Assembly (NCBI GenBank): GCA_012728155.1
Contig: JAAYFR010000027.1
Span: 1 to 12,877 of the forward strand
Direction: 5' to 3'
DNA length: 12,877 nucleotides
From: Bacteroidales bacterium
Lineage (GTDB): Bacteria; Bacteroidota; Bacteroidia; Bacteroidales; Dysgonomonadaceae
The notes beneath the pieces are model-generated. The model was not told the DNA's origin, did not search any database, and saw only the letters and a list, made by a program, of their open reading frames with translations. The position numbers were made by a program, and so were the translations under genes. Positions within the stretch are counted from its first letter, which is position 1, and every line of letters begins with the position of its first letter. Positions 1 through 7,367 of the stretch are shown here, piece after piece.

Positions 1-1267
1 ATCCATTGCTATTCCCAATCAGGTGATTATCCCGCTGGCCCAACACATCGGAGCTCCCTGCCAGCCCGTGGTAAAGAAAGGCGATTCCGTAAAAGTGGGA
101 ACCCCAATCGGTAAGAGCGTAGGGTTCGTTTCAGCCAATATCCACTCATCGGTATCAGGTACCATCTTAAAACTCGACAAAGCAGTGGACACAAGTGGGT
201 ACAGGCGCGATGCCATCTTCATCAAAGTAGATGGTGATGAGTGGGAAGAGTCGATCGATCGCTCACCCGACTTAAAAAAAGAGTGCAACCTCTCTTCCAA
301 AGAGATCCTCAATAAGATTGCCGCTGCCGGTATTGTCGGCATGGGTGGTGCAACTTTCCCTACACACGTAAAACTGACCCCTCCTCCCGGATCGAAACCC
401 GAGGTATTGATTATCAACGGCGTGGAGTGTGAGCCCTGGCTCACTTCGGATCACCGTGTGATGATGGAAAGAACCGAAGAGGTCATGGTGGGAATTTCTA
501 TCGTGATGAAAGCGTTGAATGTGGGCAAAGCCATTATCGGCATTGAAAACAATAAGAAAGACGCAATTGAGAAGTTTGGGAAGAGTGCCAAAGCCTATCC
601 CGGCATCACCGTGGAGGCATTGAAAGTGCAATATCCACAGGGAGGTGAAAAACAATTGATCGACGCACTGACCGGACGCCAGGTACCAAGTGGAGCCCTC
701 CCTATTTCCGTGGGTGCCGTAGTCCAAAATGTAGGAACCGTCTTGGCTGTCTATGAGGCGGTACAAAAGAACAAGCCACTGATTGAAAGGGTAGTGACGG
801 TTACCGGAAAGGATGTGAAACAACCCTGCAATATCCTCTCACGGGTAGGTATCCCCATAGGCAACCGGATAGATGTTGCCGGAGGATTACCGGAAACCAC
901 CGGAAAGATTGTCAGTGGAGGTCCCATGATGGGAAAAGCGCTGGCAAGCACTGAGGTACCGGTAACCAAAGGGACTTCGGGCATATTGATCATTCCCACA
1001 TTAGAAGCCAAACGGAAAGCGATGAAAGATTGCATTCGTTGCGCCAAATGTGTGAACGTTTGTCCTATGGGATTAAACCCTACCCTACTGATGAACCTTA
1101 CCGAATTCGAAGTATGGGACGGAGCCGAGAAACATCGTATCACCGATTGCATTGAGTGTGGTTCGTGCAGCTATACCTGTCCTGCCGACCGGCCATTGCT
1201 CGACTATATCCGGTTAGGCAAAAATAGGGTAAACACAATTATCAGAGCAAGAAAAACTAACACTTAG
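1..1267 (+). CDS. rnfC: Rnf complex subunit C (RnfC), 5' end outside window
   Basis: Peripheral NADH-side subunit of the Rnf ferredoxin:NAD+ oxidoreductase, carrying FMN/NADH-binding and iron-sulfur domains. The frame is already open at position 2 and reads SIAIPNQVIIPLAQHIG, so the true start lies upstream; the GTG at 23 is internal. About 421 residues are visible, so perhaps 20-30 N-terminal residues are missing if the protein is of usual size. Visible signatures are a biotinyl-like N-terminal fold (KKGDSVKVGTPIG), the glycine-rich GIVGMGGATFP segment (nt 329-361) and INGVECEPWLTSDHRVM of the 51-kDa-subunit-like NADH/FMN domain. Two C-terminal 4Fe-4S motifs follow: CIRCAKCVNVCP (from nt 1031) and CIECGSCSYTCP (from nt 1148). 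It is the first visible gene of the operon, ending 13 nt before rnfD. rnfB, normally just upstream in this order, is not in the window. Confidence 0.95.
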   Translation, partial: SIAIPNQVIIPLAQHIGAPCQPVVKKGDSVKVGTPIGKSVGFVSANIHSSVSGTILKLDKAVDTSGYRRDAIFIKVDGDEWEESIDRSPDLKKECNLSSKEILNKIAAAGIVGMGGATFPTHVKLTPPPGSKPEVLIINGVECEPWLTSDHRVMMERTEEVMVGISIVMKALNVGKAIIGIENNKKDAIEKFGKSAKAYPGITVEALKVQYPQGGEKQLIDALTGRQVPSGALPISVGAVVQNVGTVLAVYEAVQKNKPLIERVVTVTGKDVKQPCNILSRVGIPIGNRIDVAGGLPETTGKIVSGGPMMGKALASTEVPVTKGTSGILIIPTLEAKRKAMKDCIRCAKCVNVCPMGLNPTLLMNLTEFEVWDGAEKHRITDCIECGSCSYTCPADRPLLDYIRLGKNRVNTIIRARKTNT

Positions 1268-1280
1268 AGTGACTTTAGAT

Positions 1281-2246
1281 ATGGAAAATAAACTGGTTGT
1301 CTCCCCTTCACCACATATACACAGTGGAGACACGATTGAAAAAAACATGTACGGGGTGCTCATTGCGCTTATTCCGGCGTTTTTAGTCGCTTTGTATCTC
1401 TTTCGGCTCGACGCATTGATCATCACCGCCCTGGCAGTACTTTTTTGTGTGGGATTTGAATATCTCATAGTAAAGTACATAATGAAAAAAACGCCCACCC
1501 TGCTCGATGGCTCAGCGATCATCACTGGGGTATTGCTGGCATTCAACGTACCCTCGAATCTGCCAATATGGATACTGGCATTGGGATGCCTCTTTGCCAT
1601 CGGCGTGGTGAAGCTCTCTTTCGGTGGACTGGGCAATAACATCTTTAACCCTGCCATCGCGGGACGTATATTTCTGCTGATCTCGTTCCCGGCACAGATG
1701 ACCGTCTGGCCTGCACCCGAGACAATTGCCACCATCGATGCGGTCACCTCGGCGACTGTACTGGGCAATATAAAATCGAATCCGGAACTGCTGCCATCTT
1801 TACAGGCGATGTTTTTGGGTACCGAAGCCGGCTCCTTGGGTGAGATGAGTGTGCTGGCACTGCTGCTGGGCTTAGGATGGCTGCTCTGGAAGAAAATTAT
1901 CACATGGCATATCCCGATCTCCATCATGGCTACCGTAGCCATTTTCACCGGGATCATCTATGTTTTCAATCCCATTCCACTCTATAACCCACTGATTCAC
2001 CTCTTCTCGGGTGGATTGATATTGGGTGCAGTCTTTATGGCAACCGACTATGTAACGTCGCCCATGACCAAAAAGGGAATGCTTATTTATGGTGTCGGCA
2101 TTGGTTTCATCACCGTCGCTATCCGTCTCTGGGGCGCCTATCCCGAGGGGGTATCCTTCGCGATCCTGCTGATGAACGCCTTGACACCGCTAATCAATAA
2201 TTATACAACGCCAAAACGATTCGGGGAGGTAGTGAAACATGGCTAA
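1281..2246 (+). CDS. rnfD: Rnf complex subunit D (RnfD)
   Basis: Integral membrane, flavin-carrying subunit of the Rnf ion-pumping complex, 321 residues with many hydrophobic helices and family-typical stretches (LLDGSAIITGVLLAFNVP, GGLGNNIFNPAIAGR). In characterised RnfD/NqrB proteins FMN is attached covalently by ApbE to a Thr in a Dxx(S/T)GAT-like motif. Here the matching site is DAVTSAT, with Thr159 (nt 1755-1757) as the expected attachment residue; Ser replaces the usual Gly. I chose the ATG at 1281 (MENKLVVSPSPH) over an in-frame GTG at 1269 because RnfD proteins usually begin close to this VSPSPH segment. No convincing Shine-Dalgarno sequence precedes it. The 3' end overlaps rnfG by 8 nt, suggesting translational coupling. 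Confidence 0.95.
   Translation: MENKLVVSPSPHIHSGDTIEKNMYGVLIALIPAFLVALYLFRLDALIITALAVLFCVGFEYLIVKYIMKKTPTLLDGSAIITGVLLAFNVPSNLPIWILALGCLFAIGVVKLSFGGLGNNIFNPAIAGRIFLLISFPAQMTVWPAPETIATIDAVTSATVLGNIKSNPELLPSLQAMFLGTEAGSLGEMSVLALLLGLGWLLWKKIITWHIPISIMATVAIFTGIIYVFNPIPLYNPLIHLFSGGLILGAVFMATDYVTSPMTKKGMLIYGVGIGFITVAIRLWGAYPEGVSFAILLMNALTPLINNYTTPKRFGEVVKHG
2225..2230 (+). promoter_or_regulatory. Shine-Dalgarno sequence of rnfG
   Basis: GGAGGT lies 8 nt before the rnfG ATG (2239), inside the last codons of rnfD. Strong anti-Shine-Dalgarno matches are uncommon in Bacteroidota, so this one supports the chosen rnfG start and the overlapping-gene arrangement. Confidence 0.6.
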
Positions 2247-2844
2247 ATTAGCATCATCATTCAAAAATATGTTCCTGTCGCTGTCGCTGATATGCCTCAC
2301 GGTGGCGATACTGCTCGCGCAGGTGAATAAAATGACGGCAAAACCGATTGCAGACGCCAAAGCGATGAAATTACAGAATGCCATCAGTGAAGTGGTTCCG
2401 GAATTTGATAACGATCCGACTGCAGAAGCGTTCATGATGCCGACTGGAGAGGGAGACTCACTGCTGGTTTACCCGGCAAAGAAGGAGAATCAAATTGTGG
2501 GGTATGCGATCAATAGTTTCTCCAATAACGGTTTCAGTGGAAATATAGAGATTATGATAGGTTTCGATATGGCACACAAGATTGTGAACTACTCGGTATT
2601 ACAGCACGGTGAAACTCCGGGATTAGGATCAAAGATGACAGCATGGTTCAAGGATACGACCAAACCATCGCAATCAGTCATCGGGCGAGATCTCTCACAA
2701 GGCGCTCTGGCCGTTTCAAAAGATGGAGGTGATGTGGATGCCATTACTGCGTCGACCATCACTTCAAGGGCATTTATCGAAGCGGTCAACAGGGCTTACA
2801 ACACTTATCTGGAAAGTAAAGAAGGAGGAAACAATGATGAATAA
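2239..2844 (+). CDS. rnfG: Rnf complex subunit G (RnfG)
   Basis: Flavoprotein subunit of Rnf, 201 residues: one N-terminal membrane anchor (about residues 10-28) followed by an FMN-binding domain on the extracytoplasmic side. The conserved HGETPGLGSK segment (residues 123-132) is present. The expected covalent FMN site reads DAITASTITS, with Thr173 in the attachment position. The usual consensus is SGAT or TGAT, so Gly-Ala is replaced by Ala-Ser here; Thr itself is kept. An ApbE flavin transferase, required for loading in known systems, is not encoded in the window. The gene overlaps the end of rnfD by 8 nt and the start of rnfE by 11 nt, and has a clear Shine-Dalgarno sequence inside rnfD. 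Confidence 0.95.
   Translation: MAKLASSFKNMFLSLSLICLTVAILLAQVNKMTAKPIADAKAMKLQNAISEVVPEFDNDPTAEAFMMPTGEGDSLLVYPAKKENQIVGYAINSFSNNGFSGNIEIMIGFDMAHKIVNYSVLQHGETPGLGSKMTAWFKDTTKPSQSVIGRDLSQGALAVSKDGGDVDAITASTITSRAFIEAVNRAYNTYLESKEGGNNDE
2823..2828 (+). promoter_or_regulatory. Shine-Dalgarno sequence of rnfE
   Basis: AGGAGG within the end of rnfG, 5 nt before the ATG at 2834 and 8 nt before the ATG at 2837. It decides the rnfE start region against the longer upstream-open frame and slightly favours the second ATG. Confidence 0.6.
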
Positions 2845-3436
2845 CAATTTCAAAGTGTTTGTCAATGGCTTGATAAAAGAAAACCCCATTTTTGTATTGC
2901 TTTTGGGGATGTGTCCTACGCTGGCAACCACCAGTTCAGCCATTAACGGAATGAGTATGGGACTGGCAACCATGTTTGTATTAGTTTGTTCCAATGCGGC
3001 TATCTCACTGTTGAAGAATGTGATTCCCGATATGGTGCGCATTCCTGCCTATATTGTTGTCATTGCTACTTTCGTCACCATCATCGAGATGTTGATGAAT
3101 GCCTATGTGCCGGCATTGGCCGATAGCTTGGGTATATTTATACCGCTCATCGTGGTGAACTGTATCGTGCTTGGTCGTGCGGAATCGTTTGCATCAAAAA
3201 ACAGTGTGGTCTCATCCATCTTCGACGGGCTTGGAATCGGCCTGGGATTTACTTTTGCGCTCTCACTGCTAGGAGCCATCCGTGAATTACTGGGTACCGG
3301 AAAAATATTCTCACTCAATATTTATCCCGAACAGTTCGGCTCATTGATTTTCGTGTTGGCTCCGGGAGCTTTCATCGTATTGGGATTCCTGATCGCCCTC
3401 TTCAATAAACTGCAAAAGAAAGAAGCAAACAATTAA
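2834..3436 (+). CDS. rnfE: Rnf complex subunit E (RnfE)
   Basis: Membrane subunit of Rnf, homologous to RnfA and NqrD/E, 200 residues and about six transmembrane helices. It pairs with RnfA in the membrane. In this family conserved Cys residues of the two subunits hold an intramembrane 2Fe-2S cluster; the matching residues here are Cys27 (LLLGMCPTLATTSSA) and Cys110 (VVNCIVLGRAESFA). The start is ambiguous between adjacent ATGs at 2834 and 2837. The AGGAGG at 2823-2828 gives a 5-nt or 8-nt spacing, and the second is the better spacing. The frame is open further upstream, but that part lies over rnfG and does not resemble RnfE. It overlaps rnfG and ends 12 nt before rnfA. Confidence 0.95.
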   Translation: MMNNNFKVFVNGLIKENPIFVLLLGMCPTLATTSSAINGMSMGLATMFVLVCSNAAISLLKNVIPDMVRIPAYIVVIATFVTIIEMLMNAYVPALADSLGIFIPLIVVNCIVLGRAESFASKNSVVSSIFDGLGIGLGFTFALSLLGAIRELLGTGKIFSLNIYPEQFGSLIFVLAPGAFIVLGFLIALFNKLQKKEANN

Positions 3437-3448
3437 CCCTCAAGTATT

Positions 3449-4033
3449 ATGGAAATTATAGGAATTATTATTGTAGCAATATTTGTCAATAACGTGGTGC
3501 TATCCCAGTTCCTGGGTATCTGCCCGTTTCTGGGTGTATCGAAAAAGGTAGATACGGCTATCGGCATGGGATTGGCTGTTACCTTTGTACTGACCATTGC
3601 CACCATCGTTACATTTCTTTTACAAAAGGGGGTGTTGGAACCTTTCGGATTAGAATACCTCCAGACCATCTCTTTTATCCTGGTGATTGCCGCACTGGTA
3701 CAGATGGTTGAGATCGTGCTCAAGAAAATATCTCCTTCTCTCTATCAAGCGTTGGGCGTTTTCCTACCGCTGATTACCACCAACTGCGTAATCCTCGGTG
3801 TGGCGATCCTGGTAATTCAGAAAGAGTATAGCCTGTTAGAATCTGTTATCTATGCAATGTCTACAGCCATCGGATATGCCATGGCACTCATCATCTTTTC
3901 AAGTATTCGGGAGCAATTGGCCCTCACCAAAGTTCCCAAGGCGATGAAAGGGATACCTCTCGCACTGATCACCGCCGGCATCATGGCCATGGCGTTTATG
4001 GGATTCTCCGGCATTGATCAGGTATTTAAATAA
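3449..4033 (+). CDS. rnfA: Rnf complex subunit A (RnfA)
   Basis: Membrane subunit of Rnf, 194 residues and about six transmembrane helices, the mirror partner of RnfE. Family landmarks are the N-terminal NNVVLSQFLGICPFLGVSKK segment with Cys25, and LPLITTNCVILG with Cys113. These are the counterparts of the RnfE cysteines that hold the shared intramembrane 2Fe-2S cluster in known complexes. The start ATG at 3449 lies 12 nt after the rnfE stop and has no Shine-Dalgarno-like sequence. It is the last rnf gene here; the next plus-strand gene begins 230 nt later and no clear intrinsic terminator directly follows the stop codon. Confidence 0.95.
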   Translation: MEIIGIIIVAIFVNNVVLSQFLGICPFLGVSKKVDTAIGMGLAVTFVLTIATIVTFLLQKGVLEPFGLEYLQTISFILVIAALVQMVEIVLKKISPSLYQALGVFLPLITTNCVILGVAILVIQKEYSLLESVIYAMSTAIGYAMALIIFSSIREQLALTKVPKAMKGIPLALITAGIMAMAFMGFSGIDQVFK

Positions 4034-4129
4034 TTTCAATAGGCCCATCCCAACAAGCCGGGAGAAGTAGTGCCAATGAGTCAATGTACATATGCGGTAT
4101 AAAATTGATGATGAAAAGGTCATTGTTAC

Positions 4130-4156
4130 TTATTCATTGTTGATCGCAATGAATAA
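4130..4156. repeat. Perfect inverted repeat A (10-bp stem, 7-nt loop)
   Basis: Arms TTATTCATTG (4130-4139) and CAATGAATAA (4147-4156) are perfectly complementary with a 7-nt loop. It lies in the 230-nt spacer between rnfA and the lipoprotein gene and has no T-run after it, so it is not a classic intrinsic terminator. A direct repeat CATTGTT (4121-4127 and 4135-4141) overlaps its left side. It may be a protein-binding operator or an RNA hairpin; its role is unknown. Confidence 0.5.
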
Positions 4157-4192
4157 CATTTCAGTTCTTCTATCTTTAATTCTGAAATGTTA
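4154..4192. repeat. Perfect inverted repeat B (11-bp stem, 17-nt loop), overlapping repeat A
   Basis: Arms TAACATTTCAG (4154-4164) and CTGAAATGTTA (4182-4192) match perfectly. The first three bases of the left arm are also the last three of repeat A's right arm, so both stems cannot form in full at once. The loop holds TATCTTTA (4171-4178), one base off the Bacteroides -7 consensus TAnnTTTG, but I find no matching TTTG at the proper distance upstream. The structure could be an operator around a promoter or a pair of alternative RNA hairpins. Confidence 0.45.
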
Positions 4193-4263
4193 AACCATTT
4201 GGAGAATGGAATGTCAAATTGCAAAAGAAAGAAATGAAGTTTCACCCTTTAATAACTACGGAT

Positions 4264-5298
4264 ATGAAAACTTTAAGACATCCCCTCATTCTCATGGTAA
4301 TCGCACTGGCAGCATGGTCTTGCGGAACTCCTCAGAATTATCTATATTCTCAAGGATATGACGAATATTATTATGATGAAGGATACTACAACGACGGCTA
4401 TCAAGGAGGCGGCATATCATTCAACGTATTTTACAACGAATTGAGACCATACGGAAGATGGAGCAACAACCGAAATTACGGTTCTATTTGGGTACCCAAT
4501 GTAGGTAGGAACTTTCATCCGTATGCCACCAACGGGTATTGGGTGATGACCGATATGGGCAACACATGGGTATCGAACTTTTCATGGGGATGGGCACCTT
4601 TCCATTATGGACGTTGGTACTATGACGACTATTACGGATGGGCATGGGTTCCCGGTTACGAATGGGCCCCTGCATGGGTAACATGGAGAAGTGGAGGCGG
4701 TTATTATGGATGGGCACCGCTGGCACCCGGTGTTAATATCCACCTGCATGTAAATATTCCCACCAGATACTGGACTTTCCTGCCCTCCAGATATATGTAC
4801 AACAACAACATGTACAGACATTATAACAGATACAGCACTACTGTATATAACAGGACTACAGTCATCAATAATACCTACATATACAATGACAACCACTATT
4901 ACAGCGGGCCAAGCGCCAGGGAATACGAACGTGAAACAGGCAGAAAAACTACGGTACGCAGGCTTGAGAGCAACAACAACCGTTCAGGTAGAGCAACAAG
5001 CGTAAGTAACAACTCAGTTAGCGTATATCGTCCCGATGCAGAAAATAACAGATCCTCCAGTAACAGATCTTCGGTCAGCAGCAGAAGCTCCGACAGCAGG
5101 AATACCAATAGTGAAACTGTTAGAAGCAGTAGCAGCAATCAAAGTTCCACCACTGTAAGGTCGAACTCCAGCTCTACGGGGGGCAACAACGAAAGCAGCA
5201 CGGTCAGATCAAGCTCCGGTTCTTCCAGCAGGGGCAGTGGCACAACCACCACAACTACAAGGAGCAGCAATTCAGGTAGATCTTCCGGACGCAGATAA
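4264..5298 (+). CDS. Trp/Tyr-rich putative lipoprotein (DUF6600-like) with Ser/Asn/Arg tail
   Basis: Function unknown; 344 residues from the ATG at 4264. The N-terminus MKTLRHPLILMVIALAAWSC looks like a lipoprotein signal with Cys20 as the likely lipidated residue; the lipobox (A-W-S-C) is imperfect. After a Tyr/Gly/Asp stretch (residues 27-50), residues about 53-175 hold a Trp- and Gly-rich domain: ELRPYGRW, SIWVPNV, FSWGWAPFHYGRW, GWAWVPGYEWAPAWVTWR, YYGWAPLAPG. This pattern resembles the YXWGXW/DUF6600 type of exported Bacteroidota proteins; the family assignment is from memory of the motif pattern. Residues about 180-212 are Asn/Tyr-rich, and residues 236-344 are almost entirely Ser, Asn, Arg, Thr and Gly, probably disordered. 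Starts further upstream (TTG 4219, ATG 4234) are possible but would put extra residues before the signal peptide. It converges on aguB with a 47-nt gap. Confidence 0.75.
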   Translation: MKTLRHPLILMVIALAAWSCGTPQNYLYSQGYDEYYYDEGYYNDGYQGGGISFNVFYNELRPYGRWSNNRNYGSIWVPNVGRNFHPYATNGYWVMTDMGNTWVSNFSWGWAPFHYGRWYYDDYYGWAWVPGYEWAPAWVTWRSGGGYYGWAPLAPGVNIHLHVNIPTRYWTFLPSRYMYNNNMYRHYNRYSTTVYNRTTVINNTYIYNDNHYYSGPSAREYERETGRKTTVRRLESNNNRSGRATSVSNNSVSVYRPDAENNRSSSNRSSVSSRSSDSRNTNSETVRSSSSNQSSTTVRSNSSSTGGNNESSTVRSSSGSSSRGSGTTTTTTRSSNSGRSSGRR

Positions 5299-5345
5299 GC
5301 ACTGAGAAAGAATATTTCACTAGATAAAAAGCAATAGAATATTCC

Positions 5346-6218
5346 TCAATCTATCCAGCGCTTGGTCAATTGGCCATATTCATCTATACGGCGATCGCGG
5401 AAAAAGGGCCACCAGCGGCGTACATTTTCAGTACGCTGCTTATCGATTTCAATAATATCTATAATCTCCTCGCTGTTGGCACGATATAACATTTCTCCTT
5501 GTGGACCACAGACAAAACTGTTACCCCAAAACTGGATACCTTGGGTGAGTCCTGATGGATCGAGTTCGAAGCCGGTTCTGTTCACAGCAACAACAGGTAA
5601 ACCATTGGCTACGGCATGTCCACGTTGTACCGTAACCCATGCATCGAGTTGCCGTTGTTTCTCTTCGTCCGAATCGGTAGACTCCCAACCGATAGCGGTA
5701 GGATAGATCAAAAGATCCGCTCCGCCCAGTGCCATCAAGCGTGCCGCTTCAGGATACCATTGATCCCAACAGACCAACACCCCCAACTTTCCGGCTGATG
5801 TATCAATCGGATGAAACCCCAAATCGCCGGGTGTAAAATAGAATTTCTCATAATAAGCAGGATCATCGGGAATGTGCATCTTCCGATATTTACCGGCAAT
5901 AGTACCATCTTTCTCAATCACAACAGCGGTATTATGGTAAAGGCCTGACGCCCGTCTCTCAAACAGAGAGAGCAAGATAACCACCTCCAACTCTTTTGCC
6001 AACTTCCCGAATGAGTTGGTGGACGGTCCAGGAATAGTTTCCGCCTGATCGAAAAGAGCCGTTTCCTCTGTTTGACAAAAATAGAGGCTATTATGCAATT
6101 CCTGCATCACAATCAGCTCTGCTCCATCCTGCGCCAGTTGTCTGATTTTTTGCTCTAAACGCCATAGGTTCTCCTCCCTATCAGGATTATTCGCCTGTTG
6201 AATGATTCCGATCTTCAT
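5346..6218 (-). CDS. aguB: N-carbamoylputrescine amidase (carbon-nitrogen hydrolase)
   Basis: Nitrilase-superfamily hydrolase of 290 residues, cytoplasmic, predicted to convert N-carbamoylputrescine to putrescine, CO2 and ammonia. The Glu-Lys-Cys triad of the family is visible: Glu40 (VMQELHN), Lys113 (KYRKMHIPDD) and Cys150 (GVLVCWDQWYPE). The segments YYEKFYFTPGD and IYPTAIGW are typical of plant- and bacterial-type N-carbamoylputrescine amidases, and the adjacent agmatine deiminase supports this over other nitrilase branches. The start is the ATG at 6218 (MKIGIIQQANN); an in-frame TTG precedes it by one codon. It lies 124 nt downstream of aguA on the same strand, so it may be read through from lpxA-aguA or have its own promoter; I see no clear consensus promoter in the gap. 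Confidence 0.9.
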   Translation of the reverse strand: MKIGIIQQANNPDREENLWRLEQKIRQLAQDGAELIVMQELHNSLYFCQTEETALFDQAETIPGPSTNSFGKLAKELEVVILLSLFERRASGLYHNTAVVIEKDGTIAGKYRKMHIPDDPAYYEKFYFTPGDLGFHPIDTSAGKLGVLVCWDQWYPEAARLMALGGADLLIYPTAIGWESTDSDEEKQRQLDAWVTVQRGHAVANGLPVVAVNRTGFELDPSGLTQGIQFWGNSFVCGPQGEMLYRANSEEIIDIIEIDKQRTENVRRWWPFFRDRRIDEYGQLTKRWID

Positions 6219-6342
6219 CAATATATCTTAGTTAGATTGTTATTCAATTATTATCCTATTATCCGGCTACGATCCGATTATGATTCACGTTTAGGTACGA
6301 AGCATAAAGAGGAGACGACGAAGAATATGCGAAATGCAACTA

Positions 6343-7365
6343 TCAGAGAAACCCTATGGGAAACTGCATGGTCACACAGTGCAACGACCCATGTTGTCGG
6401 ATAAGTGGCATGCAATCCACACCCACGATTGTCCTGTCAGGAAAAGCCTTTTGAAGTTGGTTCTTTGCAATCTGATCTTTCGCGGTAGCATAGAGTGGCA
6501 TCAATACTGCTTCGTTGATAATCAAAAAATTGGCATAGGTAGCGGGAAGTCGTTCTCCTTCGTGATATACCACATCAGCCATAGGTAGATCGATCAGCCG
6601 ATAGGGTCGCCCATCGTATGCTACCATCAGCTCCAACTCCTTCTCCATTGCGCGTAGCTCCTCATAATGTTCATCATCAGGATCGTCACATTTCACATAA
6701 GCTATCGTGTGTTCATCGCAGAAGCGAGCAAGCGTATCAATATGGCTATCAGTATCATCACCTGCCAAATAACCGTGGTGAATCCATAAGACACGTTTTG
6801 CACCAAGAGATTGTTTCAGATAATCGGCTATCTCATCTTTTGTCATCGGTTGATTCCGATTGGGTGCCAACAGACATTGCGCACTCGTAAGTATGCCACC
6901 TTTCCCATCCGACTCAATCGAGCCACCTTCCAGGATGAATCGCAGATTATTTCGGTACACAACTCCGGAATGAAAAATATTTTTTTTGAAAAGCTCACCT
7001 GTAATCAGGTTATCAAGGTTGGCTGCAAATTTCAAACCCCATCCATTAAAGCCAAAATCTGAAATTGTGGGAACGGTATCAATGAATAGTGAAATGGCTC
7101 CGTGATCCCTTGCCCAAGTATCGTTGCTTTCTATCTCCGTACAAATAAGGTTTTTTCGCTCATCTTGCGAAAAATGTTTTTCAACTTCTCCAGCATCACA
7201 ACAAATTACCAATAACTTTTGCCGTTTGAGTATCTCTTTCGAGAGAGTCACATAACAAGCTGTAACCTCCTCCAGATGATCCGCCCAATCGGTGTTACTA
7301 TGCGGCCAGGTGAGCTGTACACCACTTTGCGGATACCATTCGGCCGGAAAAATGATGCCAGGCAT
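6343..7365 (-). CDS. aguA: Agmatine deiminase (peptidylarginine deiminase-type)
   Basis: Guanidino-modifying enzyme of 340 residues predicted to hydrolyse agmatine to N-carbamoylputrescine and ammonia. Family signatures in order: AEWYPQSGVQLTWPH at the N-terminus, NDTWARDHGAISL (Asp82, Arg86, Asp87), FILEGGSIESDG (Glu146, Gly147, Gly148), GDDTDSHIDTLARF (His208) and a C-terminal GSLHCVTMQ with the expected nucleophile Cys330. The pairing with aguB gives the two-step agmatine to putrescine route. The ATG at 7365 is only 2 nt after the lpxA stop codon, so translation is probably coupled to lpxA. A generic agmatine/peptidylarginine deiminase-like specificity cannot be fully excluded from motifs, but the neighbour makes agmatine much more likely. 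Confidence 0.9.
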   Translation of the reverse strand: MPGIIFPAEWYPQSGVQLTWPHSNTDWADHLEEVTACYVTLSKEILKRQKLLVICCDAGEVEKHFSQDERKNLICTEIESNDTWARDHGAISLFIDTVPTISDFGFNGWGLKFAANLDNLITGELFKKNIFHSGVVYRNNLRFILEGGSIESDGKGGILTSAQCLLAPNRNQPMTKDEIADYLKQSLGAKRVLWIHHGYLAGDDTDSHIDTLARFCDEHTIAYVKCDDPDDEHYEELRAMEKELELMVAYDGRPYRLIDLPMADVVYHEGERLPATYANFLIINEAVLMPLYATAKDQIAKNQLQKAFPDRTIVGVDCMPLIRQHGSLHCVTMQFPIGFL

Positions 7366-7367
7366 AT

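Noticed and set aside
23..1267. rnfC starting at the GTG at 23
   Set aside because: The frame is open upstream and the residues before it (SIAIPNQ) continue the conserved RnfC N-terminal region, so the GTG is an internal Val codon.
2723..3436. A longer RnfE starting within rnfG
   Set aside because: The extra N-terminal residues overlap rnfG and do not look like RnfE, while a strong Shine-Dalgarno sequence precedes the ATG pair at 2834/2837.
4899..5298. A tandem repeat array coding for the Ser-rich tail
   Set aside because: The tail is low-complexity, but I see no fixed repeat unit in either the DNA or the protein.
5310..5344. Possible terminator between the lipoprotein gene and aguB (GAATATT and AATATTC arms)
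   Set aside because: Only 7 AT-rich base pairs around a 21-nt loop and no T-run; too weak to call.
6219..6342. A promoter or regulatory element for aguB in the aguA-aguB gap
   Set aside because: The minus strand has a GGATAATA direct repeat and AT-rich sequence but no TAnnTTTG/TTTG pair and no stable hairpin.
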